Below, piece by piece: positions 8,598 through 16,904 of a DNA stretch of 64,000 bases. The notes under the pieces were generated by a model, which saw only the letters and a program-made list of their open reading frames with translations, was not told the origin of the DNA and searched no databases. The DNA is from Elstera sp043721315 (GTDB lineage: Bacteria > Pseudomonadota > Alphaproteobacteria > Elsterales > Elsteraceae). Every line of letters begins with the position of its first letter. The stretch's first letter is position 1. The translations under genes were made by a program, and so were the position numbers. The stretch is taken from assembly GCA_043721315.1 (NCBI GenBank), contig JAYSQZ010000004.1, positions 39,429 to 103,428 of the forward strand, in the 5' to 3' direction.

Positions 8598-8633
8598 GCA
8601 AGCCGGGCCTCATCGCCCGGCTTGCTGCTTTTT
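8598..8633 (+). terminator. rho-independent terminator of petABC
   Basis: A perfect 11-bp stem (8598-8608 with 8615-8625) with a 6-base loop is followed after three bases by a T5 run at 8629-8633. It lies directly after petC. Confidence 0.88.
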
Positions 8634-8640
8634 AGGGGGG

Positions 8641-9525
8641 ATGATGGATCAGCATAAAACACCAATTCTCGGCGTGATCGGCGGCAGTGGCGTTTATAGC
8701 CTTGATGGGCTGAGTGCCGCCGCATGGACCGAGGTAGATACCCCCTTCGGCGCACCGTCCGATGCGCTGTTGGTGGGGGAGCTAAACGGGGTGTCGATGG
8801 TATTCCTGCCTCGGCACGGGCGCGGGCATCGGCACACGCCTAGCACGGTCAACTACCGCGCTAATCTGTGGGCGATGAAGGCGCTCGGCGTGACCGATAT
8901 TCTTTCGGTCTCGGCAGTAGGCTCGCTCAAGGAAGATTTGCCGCCGGGCACGTTCGTGCTGGTCGATCAGTTCATCGACCGGACTTTCGCGCGGCAGAAA
9001 AGTTTCTTCGGCACCGGGCTAGTGGGCCACGTGCCCTTCGCGCACCCGATTTGCTCGCGCCTGAGCGATGCGATTGCGGCGGCGGCAGGGGAGATAGGCC
9101 AACCCATCCGGCGCGGCGGCACTTACATGGTCATGGAAGGGCCGCAATTCTCCACTAAAGCTGAAAGCGAAGTTTATCGCGCGTGGGGATGCTCGGTGAT
9201 CGGCATGACCAACATGCCGGAGGCAAAACTGGCCCGTGAGGCCGAGATTTGCTATGCCAGTATTGCCATGGTGACGGATTTCGATGGCTGGCACCCCGAT
9301 CATGACGCGGTGACGGTTGAACACGTGGTGCGGGTGGCGGGCGAGAATGCCGCAAAGGTGCGGCATCTGCTGCACGCCACCGTACTGCATCTGGCAGCCC
9401 CGCGCGCCTTGTGCCGCGATGGCTGCGATACCGCGCTGGACCATGCGATCATGACCGCACCTGCCCAGCGCGACCCGGCGATGCTGGAGACGCTTAAGCC
9501 TCTGCTCGCTCGGATTCTGACATAA
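8641..9525 (+). CDS. mtnP: S-methyl-5'-thioadenosine phosphorylase
   Basis: Splits methylthioadenosine with phosphate into adenine and 5-methylthioribose-1-phosphate, feeding methionine salvage. The protein begins LGVIGGSGVYSLDGL, followed by the phosphate-site FLPRHGRGHRHTPSTVNYRAN, the GGTYMVMEGPQFSTKAES substrate loop, IGMTNMPEAKLAREAEICY and the TDFDGWH segment typical of MTAP. The frame is open further upstream into petC and its terminator, so 8641 (or 8644, next codon) with GGGGGG directly before it is the sensible start. About 294 residues, usual for the family. Confidence 0.9.
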   Translation: MMDQHKTPILGVIGGSGVYSLDGLSAAAWTEVDTPFGAPSDALLVGELNGVSMVFLPRHGRGHRHTPSTVNYRANLWAMKALGVTDILSVSAVGSLKEDLPPGTFVLVDQFIDRTFARQKSFFGTGLVGHVPFAHPICSRLSDAIAAAAGEIGQPIRRGGTYMVMEGPQFSTKAESEVYRAWGCSVIGMTNMPEAKLAREAEICYASIAMVTDFDGWHPDHDAVTVEHVVRVAGENAAKVRHLLHATVLHLAAPRALCRDGCDTALDHAIMTAPAQRDPAMLETLKPLLARILT

Positions 9526-9540
9526 GAAAGGAGACGCCCG

Positions 9541-10377
9541 ATGACGGGTCTCGATCATGCGATTTATGGTGTTGCCGATTTAGAGTTGGCGCGGGAACAA
9601 TTTCGCCGCTTGGGTTTTGTTATCACCCCACGCGGGCGGCACAAAGGCTGGGGCACAGCGAATTACTGCGTTATGTTTGCCCAAAGTTACATCGAACTTC
9701 TCGGAATTATTGATCCCAGCCAATTTAGCAATAACCTTGATCGCTTCTTGCAAACACGCGGGCAAGGATTGCTCGGGATCGTGTTGGGGGCCGAAGAAAC
9801 AACCGCGCTGGCCGTCGCCCTCACCGAACGGGGGCTGCACCCGGAAGGGCCGTTTACCTTGTCGCGCTTGTTGGAAACCGAGGGGGAGCCTGTGGAACCC
9901 GCCTTCTCGCTCTTACGCTTACCGCCAGAAGAATTGCCCGCCATCAACGGCTTCTTCTGTCAGCGTTTAACGCCGAATCTGTTACGGCAACCTGGGTGGG
10001 AGGTTCATCCCAATGCCGTTATTGGGGTTGCGAGCATAACCATTGCGGTCGATCAGCCTGCCGCTGTGGCGGCGGCCTATGAAATTTTGCTCGGGCGTTC
10101 GGCGGTGGTAGCGACCGACGATGCGTGGGCCGTTCACTTAGAGAACGGCAGTGTGCTGCTGTTTGTGACGCCTGAAGACGCCGCCACGCTCTACCCGTCC
10201 CTCACGAATTTGCCAGACAGCCCGGCAATCGTCGCACTTGCTCTGCGAAGCGCCGATTTGGCGCAAACCTACACCGCGCTCACGGCCAATAAGGTGAGCT
10301 TCGACATTTTGCCAGGGGCTGTCTTGCGCGTCGGCCCGGATGCGGCCTGCGGTGCAGTGTTGGAGTTTGTTGGGTGA
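9541..10377 (+). CDS. VOC/glyoxalase-like domain protein
   Basis: A 278-residue protein beginning LDHAIYGVADLELAREQFRRLGFVITPRGRHKGWGTANYCVMF, which is the first beta-alpha-beta-beta unit of vicinal-oxygen-chelate proteins (Glyoxalase_3-like group). An internal second unit starts near GVASITIAVDQPAAVAAAYEILLG. The HKGWGTANY and SYIELLGI parts hold candidate metal ligands (His, Glu). Substrate unknown. A 15-base gap and GAAAGGAG ahead of the ATG suggest co-transcription with mtnP. Confidence 0.75.
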   Translation: MTGLDHAIYGVADLELAREQFRRLGFVITPRGRHKGWGTANYCVMFAQSYIELLGIIDPSQFSNNLDRFLQTRGQGLLGIVLGAEETTALAVALTERGLHPEGPFTLSRLLETEGEPVEPAFSLLRLPPEELPAINGFFCQRLTPNLLRQPGWEVHPNAVIGVASITIAVDQPAAVAAAYEILLGRSAVVATDDAWAVHLENGSVLLFVTPEDAATLYPSLTNLPDSPAIVALALRSADLAQTYTALTANKVSFDILPGAVLRVGPDAACGAVLEFVG

Positions 10378-10432
10378 GAATAGGGTTCTGATCGCCAAGG
10401 GGCTTCTTGCCTCTCACCCAATGTAAGAGGCC

Positions 10433-11539
10433 CTAAACATTAAAGCGGAAGTGGAAAATATCGCCGTCTTGCACGGGATATTCTTTGCCTTCCAGGCGCA
10501 TTTTGCCGGTTTCTTTTGCGCCCGCTTCGCCATTGCAGGCAATGAAATCGTCGTAGGCGATGGTTTCAGCCCGAATAAAGCCCGTTTCGAAATCGGTATG
10601 AATGACTCCGGCGGCTTCTGGGGCTTTTGCGCCGTCGCGCACGGTCCAGGCGCGGGCTTCTTTCGGGCCGACGGTGAAGAAGGTGAGGAGTCCGAGCAGC
10701 CCATAACCGACGCGGATAACGCGGGCAAGGCCGGTTTCCTCAAGTCCAAGGGCTTCCAAAAACTCGCGCTTTTCGTCGTCGGTCGCAAGCTGGGCTACTT
10801 CGGCTTCGATCGCGGCGGAGATAACGACTTGGGCCGCGCCCTCGGCCTTAGCGTACTCAGCGACGGCGTTGGAGAGGGCGTTGCCCGTAGCGGCATCCTC
10901 CTCATTCACGTTGCAGACGTAAACGACGGGTTTGGACGTTAGCAATTGCAGCAGCTTCACGTTGCGCTTCGCCTCGGCATCCCAGTCGCGGATAATCCGG
11001 CGGGCAGGAATGCCGTCGCGCAAGCCTGCCAGCAGGGGCACCATGAGCGCTAAGAGCGCAACGGCTTCCTTATCGCCGCCACGAACGCGCTTGTTCAGCG
11101 CCACGTCTCGCTTCTCTAGGCTTTCCATATCGGCCAGCATCAACTCGGTTTCAACCGTTTCAGCATCGCGGATGGGATCGACCGAGCCTTCAACGTGGGT
11201 AATGTCCCCATCTTCAAAGCAGCGCAGCACGTGAACAATAGCGTCGGTCTCGCGGATATTGGCGAGGAACTGATTACCCAAGCCTTCGCCCTTGGAGGCC
11301 CCGCGCACTAGCCCGGCAATATCAACGAACTCTAGCTGCGTTGGGATGATTTTTGCGGATTTGCCGATAGCGGCGATTTTATCGAGGCGCGAGTCGGGCA
11401 CGGCGACGATGCCGGTGTTCGGCTCGATGGTGCAGAACGGATAGTTGGCAGCCTGAGCGGCCACGGTCGCGGTTAGCGCGTTAAACAGGGTCGATTTCCC
11501 CACATTGGGCAAGCCGACAATACCGCAGTTGAAACCCAT
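10433..11539 (-). CDS. ychF: redox-regulated ribosome-associated ATPase YchF
   Basis: A 368-residue Obg-like P-loop protein that prefers ATP over GTP. G1 is GLPNVGKSTLFNALT, switch II/G3 is DIAGLVRGASKGEGLGNQFL, and the noncanonical G4 (NVNE) lies near VVYVCNVNEED. A coiled coil follows and the C-terminal TGS domain ends MRLEGKEYPVQDGDIFHFRFNV. Length and motifs match the universal family. Monocistronic as far as seen. Confidence 0.95.
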   Translation of the reverse strand: MGFNCGIVGLPNVGKSTLFNALTATVAAQAANYPFCTIEPNTGIVAVPDSRLDKIAAIGKSAKIIPTQLEFVDIAGLVRGASKGEGLGNQFLANIRETDAIVHVLRCFEDGDITHVEGSVDPIRDAETVETELMLADMESLEKRDVALNKRVRGGDKEAVALLALMVPLLAGLRDGIPARRIIRDWDAEAKRNVKLLQLLTSKPVVYVCNVNEEDAATGNALSNAVAEYAKAEGAAQVVISAAIEAEVAQLATDDEKREFLEALGLEETGLARVIRVGYGLLGLLTFFTVGPKEARAWTVRDGAKAPEAAGVIHTDFETGFIRAETIAYDDFIACNGEAGAKETGKMRLEGKEYPVQDGDIFHFRFNV

Positions 11540-11623
11540 TCTAAAACGTCCCCAGGCTATAAATCATCGTTGCGCCTGGGTTTACCGGGTTTTCGGGCGT
11601 TTGTCTCGCGTACTGATACAGTT

Positions 11624-12235
11624 TTAGGAGCGCGCTGCCGTGAGCAGATGCGTGACGATGCTATCAATCTGCTGCTGCCCGGCCCCTTCCAGCACGGCCC
11701 GGATAGCGCCATAGCTGGGGCCGTGAAGATAGGCGACCAGGGAGATGCGGCGGCGGCTTTCGGGAAGCTCCGTCACCCGCCACGCAAACAGCGTTGCTGC
11801 CCCCGGTTGCGCCCGTCCCCACAAAAGCTGCTGAACCCCAGGGGAAACGGCAGACAAAACCGGGGCGTCATAGGTGAGCGGGAAGAGGCCATAGAGCATA
11901 TTGATACGAAAGCGTATCGTTCCGGCTTCAGAACTATCGTTCTTTTCAGCAAGACTGATCGCGCTCCGCGACCAGCTCGGCCAGCTCGAAACCGCATTGA
12001 TCTTCGCCCAGAGCGCGGTTGCGGGAAGGTCGGTCTCGCGGCTGGAGAGCAGGGCGACGGTCTGCCAATCGGCGGGTGTTCCCGCGAAAGCCTGGAGCGG
12101 CGCAACGTCGGGGTGGGCGAGCACGGCAGGGGCGCTGCGCCCGGCCAAGATTAGGCCCATCAAACTCGCCAGCAGCAGCAGAATAAAACTGCCGAGCACA
12201 GCAGCCGGCAGGCGGCGCGGCCTCATCTCAGGCAT
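11624..12235 (-). CDS. SRPBCC-like protein with N-terminal membrane anchor
   Basis: A 203-residue protein. Residues 12-32 are a hydrophobic segment (AAVLGSFILLLLASLMGLILAG) that would anchor it facing the periplasm. The rest resembles the START/polyketide-cyclase fold: ALWAKINAVSSWPSWSRSA is close to the usual first strand and helix (W..I.....WP.W), followed by FRINMLYGLFPLTYDAPVLSAV and TLFAWRVTELPESRRRISL. A lipid or small hydrophobic ligand is possible but unproven. It overlaps the upstream methyltransferase gene by 8 bases. Confidence 0.55.
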   Translation of the reverse strand: MPEMRPRRLPAAVLGSFILLLLASLMGLILAGRSAPAVLAHPDVAPLQAFAGTPADWQTVALLSSRETDLPATALWAKINAVSSWPSWSRSAISLAEKNDSSEAGTIRFRINMLYGLFPLTYDAPVLSAVSPGVQQLLWGRAQPGAATLFAWRVTELPESRRRISLVAYLHGPSYGAIRAVLEGAGQQQIDSIVTHLLTAARS

Positions 12236-13481
12236 TATCGAATTTCGGGTAATGGTACGGCACTGAGAACCCCATAACAGACGACAGGCGCACTCGACGC
12301 GACGGCTTATCCCGCCACACAGTTGGATCCTTCACCAGAACCGCCACAACTCCCTCATATCCATCACGCGGGTATTTTTCGATCATTGCTCGGTCTTCCT
12401 GTAGAAAGTGAGCAGAAACATACCGGTTGAAGACTAGCTTTGCCAGATTGGGGTGCTGGGCGAACCAAGCGAGCCGCCCCGGCGTAACCCTAGCGAGATG
12501 CTCAGGCGTTCCTTCCATTATCAGGCCCGCGACCTGAGTGCGCCGGGTTTTTGATAAGATTGGATAAGCCGTTACAGACACATTAGGGGACGCGAGATAA
12601 TCGAAGGACTGGCAGTCGAAAGCATGGATATGACCGTGGATCTCCAAGTTGCGATGGGTTACGGCGACCTGGGACATCTCTTCGTGCGGAACGGTAATGA
12701 TAACGGCCTTACGGGCCACCCGTAACAACTCAGCGACGACGGTGCGGTAATCGACGACATGCTCAATTGTCTCGCTGGCCAGCACTACGTCGAACTCGCC
12801 ATCGCGGAAGGGTAGCTTATGCAGATCGACGGGCTGGGTTGGAATGCCGTAAATCTCATGGGCGCGTTTACATGCTTCGCCCGAAAGATCGACCGACATG
12901 ACCTTGGTCCCGGAGAAATAATCTTGCACGATTGCGGCTTTATAACCCTCGGCACCGCCGGCATCCAGAAACGTCTCGAACTTCAATCGGGCCAGCAATT
13001 CTAGGATATGCCAGGTAATGAGATAGCGGTGTGCCCAATTTTCCTCGGAATAGCCCTTGCGGAAACCGTAGATGGGTTGATGCGCGGTGTAGATACCGTC
13101 TTTCAAGCCTTCAATCCCGAAGCGACGTTCCAGCCACTGACGAGTTTCCTCGTGCAGATCATCGAGACTGCCTTGTATCAGTGGTTGAAGGTGGGCCGGC
13201 GATTGCTGAAGTTCCTCGCCGGTTTCCACAACCCGCGCTGTTAGCGTCACCGGGCGATCAAGCGGCAGGTTGAGCCGCAATTCAAACCCGCACATTCCCT
13301 TGTTAATGTGCAGAGCGTCAAGATCGCCACGATAGAGCGTACAGGCGGCCAGACCGGCAGACTCGCCGTTTACCATGACTTCGACCTGCGCTCCTCCTGG
13401 CGATAAGCGCGCGATATCTACCCAGCCCCAAACCCCCGCGTGACAGGCAATATCCAAATAACCTATCGGTGCAGTTCCCAT
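12228..13481 (-). CDS. SAM-dependent methyltransferase with N-terminal beta domain
   Basis: About 417 residues. The N-terminal third (GYLDIACHAGVWGWVDIARLSPGGAQVEVMVNGESAGLAACTLYRGDL) looks like a beta-sandwich of the kind attached to glycan-modifying enzymes. The catalytic part is a class I Rossmann methyltransferase of the Methyltransf_11 type: FLDAGGAEGYKAAIVQDYF (motif I), DLHKLPFRDGEFDVVLASETIEHVVD (motifs II/III). The ORF opens earlier, but the ATG at 13481 has AAGGA before it and starts at the domain. Substrate unknown; surface glycan methylation is a guess. Confidence 0.7.
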   Translation of the reverse strand: MGTAPIGYLDIACHAGVWGWVDIARLSPGGAQVEVMVNGESAGLAACTLYRGDLDALHINKGMCGFELRLNLPLDRPVTLTARVVETGEELQQSPAHLQPLIQGSLDDLHEETRQWLERRFGIEGLKDGIYTAHQPIYGFRKGYSEENWAHRYLITWHILELLARLKFETFLDAGGAEGYKAAIVQDYFSGTKVMSVDLSGEACKRAHEIYGIPTQPVDLHKLPFRDGEFDVVLASETIEHVVDYRTVVAELLRVARKAVIITVPHEEMSQVAVTHRNLEIHGHIHAFDCQSFDYLASPNVSVTAYPILSKTRRTQVAGLIMEGTPEHLARVTPGRLAWFAQHPNLAKLVFNRYVSAHFLQEDRAMIEKYPRDGYEGVVAVLVKDPTVWRDKPSRRVRLSSVMGFSVPYHYPKFDNA

Positions 13482-13497
13482 AAACGCCAATCCTTTT

Positions 13498-14160
13498 TCA
13501 TTTAGGTGAGTTGACGCCGATGGGAGGCACCGCACCCGAATTCGATTGCGGCAGCACAGCGGCGGGCTTCGGGGGCTTCGGCGGGGTGAGTTTGCGCGAA
13601 ACGCTTTCCGTAAACTCTCGTTCTGATTTCGTAACGAAAAGCGGAATGGCGTCGATCACGGCGTCGAGCAGCGGCACCAGCCACGTGTCGTCGGCTTTAG
13701 CGAAATCACTCAACACATGGGCCGTCACACGCGCTTTATCGCCGGGGTGGCCAATGCCGAGGCGAATGCGCCAATAATCGGGCGTGCAGTGGGCATCGAG
13801 GGATTTGAGGCCATTATGGCCCGCATGGCCCCCGCCGCGTTTAACGCGGAGCTTGCTGGCGGGCAGTTCCAACTCGTCGTGGAAAACGATGACCTGTTCG
13901 GGCGGCACTTTGAAAAAGCGCATAATCGCGCCAACACAGTCACCGGAGAGGTTCATGTACGTGGTGGGCTTCACAGCCAAGCATTTTATGCCCTCAAGGC
14001 TGCCTTCGGCCATGTCGCCTTGAAATTTGGTCGGGCGGAAGGGCGTAAAACCGTAGCGCCGGGCAATCTCATCGACCGCAAGAAAACCAATATTATGGCG
14101 ATTGCGGGCATAGTGGCCCCCTGGGTTGCCGAGACCGACAAGAATCCACGGGGCCGCCAT
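13498..14160 (-). CDS. pth: peptidyl-tRNA hydrolase
   Basis: Recycles peptidyl-tRNA dropped by the ribosome. The 220-residue protein has the family's GLGNPGGHYARNRHNIGF with the catalytic histidine, KPTTYMNLSGDCV, and RGGGHAGHNGLKSLDAH. A proline/lysine-rich tail of about 30 residues (KLTPPKPPKPAAVLPQ...) extends beyond E. coli Pth, as often in alphaproteobacteria. It lies 22 bases after rplY, an arrangement common in the group. Confidence 0.95.
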   Translation of the reverse strand: MAAPWILVGLGNPGGHYARNRHNIGFLAVDEIARRYGFTPFRPTKFQGDMAEGSLEGIKCLAVKPTTYMNLSGDCVGAIMRFFKVPPEQVIVFHDELELPASKLRVKRGGGHAGHNGLKSLDAHCTPDYWRIRLGIGHPGDKARVTAHVLSDFAKADDTWLVPLLDAVIDAIPLFVTKSEREFTESVSRKLTPPKPPKPAAVLPQSNSGAVPPIGVNSPK

Positions 14161-14182
14161 GTGCGTCGCGTCGCCTTAAGCT

Positions 14183-14764
14183 TTAGGCGTCGCCGCCGCC
14201 GGTAGCGGGAACGATGGTTGCGATCGTGAAATCGCGCTCGCCGCCCACAACTTTGGCCCCTGCCGGGATCTGAAGCATCGAGATATGCACCGAGCCGTTA
14301 ATATCGACATTGAGCAGATCGACGGTCAGATGCTCAGGAATATCGTTGGCGTTCACTTCCAGTTCGATCGTGTGCTGAACGATGTTCAGCAAGCCGCCCT
14401 TTTTGATCCCCAGTGACTTTTCCTGATTGACGAAATGCACGGGGACATTGACCGAAAGGGTCGAATCCGCACTTACGCGCAGAAAATCCACGTGTTCCGG
14501 GCGGTCAGTGACCGGGTGGAACTGGACATCGCGGGCAAGCACGCGGTGCTTTTCGTTGCCAATATCAATATCGAACAGGCGCGCAAAGAAGCCGCCCTTC
14601 CGAAGTTCGGTATTCAACTCACGCGGATCAACCGCGATCATCACAGGGGCCTTTTTATCGCCATAGACGACGGCGGGTACTTGACCAGCACGACGAGTGG
14701 CACGGGCGGCCCCCTTTCCAGCCCGCTCACGCAAAGAAGCGCGAAACGTAAAAACTTGGGACAT
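14183..14764 (-). CDS. rplY: 50S ribosomal protein L25/general stress protein Ctc
   Basis: A 193-residue two-domain L25 (Ctc/TL5 type) that binds 5S rRNA. The L25 domain starts FRASLRERAGKGAARATRRAGQVPAVVYG and contains HRVLARDVQFHPVTDRPEHVDFLRV; the TL5 domain (VPVHFVNQEKSLGIKKGGLLNIVQHTIELEV) follows. The ATG at 14764 has AAGGAG upstream and begins the conserved part; the earlier in-frame start would add six residues. Confidence 0.94.
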   Translation of the reverse strand: MSQVFTFRASLRERAGKGAARATRRAGQVPAVVYGDKKAPVMIAVDPRELNTELRKGGFFARLFDIDIGNEKHRVLARDVQFHPVTDRPEHVDFLRVSADSTLSVNVPVHFVNQEKSLGIKKGGLLNIVQHTIELEVNANDIPEHLTVDLLNVDINGSVHISMLQIPAGAKVVGGERDFTIATIVPATGGGDA

Positions 14765-14877
14765 GTCCCAAACTCCTTCCAATAACCGACGGCAGGACCA
14801 TCCTGTCGCCCCCCGGCTCCGACAGACCTCCAGGGGTGTCTGACAAAGGCCGAAACTTTTTGGGTTTCCCGCCGCGC

Positions 14878-15813
14878 TTAATAGAACAGGCTGGAGACCG
14901 ATTTTTCTTCCGATACGCGCCGAATGGCTTCGGCCATCAACGGAGCCATCGTGACTTGGCGAATGTTATGCGCGGCCTTCACGGCGTCGGTGGCGGCGAT
15001 CGTATCGGTTGTCACCAGCTGTTCCAGCGGCGAGTTGGTGACGCGCTGCACGGCTTGGCCCGAGAGCACACCGTGCGTAACATAGGCCGAAACGGAGGTC
15101 GCGCCCGCTTTCATCAAGGCTTCAGCCGCATTGCAGAGGGTGCCAGCGCTATCGACGATATCATCAATCAACAGGCAGCGCTTGCCGCGCACATCGCCGA
15201 TAATGTTCATGACTTCCGACACGCCCGCGCGCTCGCGCCGTTTGTCGATAATCGCAAGGTCGCTATCTATCCGTTGGGCAATCGCCCGCGCCCGCACCAC
15301 ACCGCCCACATCGGGCGAGACGATGGTTATATCGCCGGTATTCTGGAACCGATCCTGAATATCCTTCACGAACACCGGGGCGGCGTAGAGATTATCGGTC
15401 GGAATATCGAAGAAGCCCTGAATCTGGCCCGCGTGCAGATCAATGGTCATCACGCGGTGCGCCCCCGCCGTGGTCATCAGGTTCGCGACCAGCTTGGCGG
15501 AAATCGGCGTGCGCGGGCCGGATTTGCGGTCTTGGCGCGCATAGCCAAAATAGGGGACGACGGCGGTAATGCGGCGGGCAGAGCTGCGCTTCAGCGCATC
15601 CATCATGACCAGCAGTTCCATCAGGTGATCGTTGGCGGGGTAGGAGGTAGATTGAATGACGAAAACGTCTTCCCCCCGTATGTTTTCGTGGATTTCCACG
15701 AAAATCTCCATGTCGGAGAAACGCTTCACCGCAGCACGGGTAAGCGGCAGGTTGAGATAGGCACAAATCGCCTCAGTCAACGCGCGATTGCTGTTGCCGC
15801 TCAGAATCTTCAT
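14878..15813 (-). CDS. prs: ribose-phosphate pyrophosphokinase
   Basis: Makes PRPP from ribose-5-phosphate and ATP. The 311-residue protein starts MKILSGNSNRALTEAI, carries the flexible-loop YFGYARQDRKSGPRTPISAK, the HRVMTIDLHAGQIQGFF segment and the PRPP loop CLLIDDIVDSAGTL. The start at 15813 is the family start; 20 more codons are open upstream without support. Confidence 0.95.
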   Translation of the reverse strand: MKILSGNSNRALTEAICAYLNLPLTRAAVKRFSDMEIFVEIHENIRGEDVFVIQSTSYPANDHLMELLVMMDALKRSSARRITAVVPYFGYARQDRKSGPRTPISAKLVANLMTTAGAHRVMTIDLHAGQIQGFFDIPTDNLYAAPVFVKDIQDRFQNTGDITIVSPDVGGVVRARAIAQRIDSDLAIIDKRRERAGVSEVMNIIGDVRGKRCLLIDDIVDSAGTLCNAAEALMKAGATSVSAYVTHGVLSGQAVQRVTNSPLEQLVTTDTIAATDAVKAAHNIRQVTMAPLMAEAIRRVSEEKSVSSLFY

Positions 15814-16117
15814 CCCAGGCCCACCGTCCATAAATAGGTCAGCGCAGGGCGCGGCGAACCCCGGCCCTGTCAAAGTTGCCGGACACTAGCAGGCTGCCCC
15901 GCGTCTGTAAACGGAGCCGCGCGGAATTCTACCCAGCGCCTGAAGCACGGCGGGAAATGATCTCTTGCATCAGAGCAACCCTCATTGGCTGCCTTTCCGC
16001 CGCAAAACTGGCTAAGGTATTGGCGGCCTCGGAGACCCAGAGTCCTTCGACGAATTGCCTTGATAGTCTGCGTAAATTCCGTAACATGAGTAATATTTCA
16101 GACCATGGAGGTGTTTT
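15814..16117. other. 304-bp region between prs and the toxin-antitoxin cassette
   Basis: It lies between divergent genes, so it should hold the prs promoter and the promoter of the antitoxin at 16118. It contains the left copy (15971-16018) of a direct repeat that recurs after the toxin. No credible gene was seen. Confidence 0.5.
15971..16018. repeat. direct repeat, left copy flanking the TA cassette
   Basis: 48 bp that recur at 16829-16875 with a few mismatches and one missing base; the last 28 bp (15991-16018) are identical in both copies. The pair brackets the YefM-like antitoxin and the broken toxin, which suggests the cassette was inserted with, or by recombination at, this sequence. 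Confidence 0.75.
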
Positions 16118-16384
16118 ATGGTTGCTGTCACGGCGACCGAGTTTGCTAAGAACTTCGGTCGTTATAAAGAGGAAGCCCAGCGCGCGCCGATTGAGATTAC
16201 AAGCTATGGCCGCACGAGTGGCTACTTCCTGTCCTCTCACGCTTACGAAGAATATCAGCGCTACAAAGCCGATAGCCGCCGTGCGTATCATATCAGCGAA
16301 CTGCCGGACGAGGTGGCAGATGCTATCGAGGGGGCGACGATGGATGCTGCACACGACCATCTCAATAGTTTACTCGATCAATAA
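16118..16384 (+). CDS. YefM/Phd-like antitoxin
   Basis: An 88-residue protein beginning VAVTATEFAKNFGRYKEEAQRAPIEITSYGRTSGYFLSSHAYEEYQRY, which is the DNA-binding and dimer domain of Phd/YefM antitoxins. The C-terminal part (SELPDEVADAIEGATMDAAHDHLNSLLDQ) would be the disordered toxin-neutralising tail. GGAGGTG precedes the ATG. It is 11 bases upstream of a PemK/MazF-like toxin gene that is frameshifted, so the antitoxin may now stand without a partner. Confidence 0.8.
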   Translation: MVAVTATEFAKNFGRYKEEAQRAPIEITSYGRTSGYFLSSHAYEEYQRYKADSRRAYHISELPDEVADAIEGATMDAAHDHLNSLLDQ

Positions 16385-16395
16385 TCCAGGGCCTT

Positions 16396-16826
16396 ATGAC
16401 TTTCCCCGCCCCCGAGCATGGCCTTGTTATTTCCTATGCGTATTTGTGGCGTAGCGAAGCGCACGCGGGCCTTGTAGAAGGTCTGAAAAATCGGCCTTGC
16501 GCCATTATCCTGACTGTCCGTCGGGCGGGCGAACACGCGCCGCAGGTGACGGTGGCTCCTATCACCCATGGCCCGCCGAACGATTTAACCGTCGCGGTTG
16601 AAATTCCCCTTGCGGTAAAACAAAATTTGCGCCTCGATCTTGGGTCGTACTTGACGATCTGAATATTTTTACTTGGCCGGGCTTCAACCTGGCACCCGTT
16701 CCTGGAGTGAAGGACAGCTACCACTACGGTTTTCTGCCGCCTGCGTTTTATCGGACACTCTTGGAGAAGTTTACAGAACTTCGTCGGCAAAAACGATCTC
16801 TTCCAACGGTTCGTGACGAAGCCTAA
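16396..16826 (+). pseudogene. PemK/MazF-like toxin, disrupted by a frameshift
   Basis: The first frame (16396-16662) starts TFPAPEHGLVISYAYLWRSEAHAGLVEGLKNRPCAIILTV and stops after RLDLGSYLTI. Shifting frame near 16646 restores VLDDLNIFTWPGFNLAPVPG and continues to DSYHYGFLPPAFYRTLLEKFTELRR, ending at the TAA 16824-16826. The joined product (about 143 residues) has the length and order of the alphaproteobacterial PemK-like toxins paired with YefM antitoxins. The simplest reading is loss of one base in the GGGTCG-TAC region. A sequencing error would look the same. Confidence 0.8.
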
Positions 16827-16828
16827 GC

Positions 16829-16875
16829 CAGAGCACCCTCACGGGATGCCTTTCCGCCGCAAAACTGGCTAAGGT
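16829..16875. repeat. direct repeat, right copy flanking the TA cassette
   Basis: Right partner of 15971-16018, starting two bases after the toxin stop codon and ending 29 bases before the histidine kinase start. The last 28 bp (16848-16875) are identical to the left copy. Confidence 0.75.
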
Positions 16876-16904
16876 GACTGCCCTGAAGCACGCTGGAGCC
16901 GATT

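Noticed and set aside
15929..16360. Minus-strand ORF ending in EIISRRASGAG opposite the antitoxin
   Set aside because: No Shine-Dalgarno, composition of a shadow frame, and the antitoxin on the other strand is clear.
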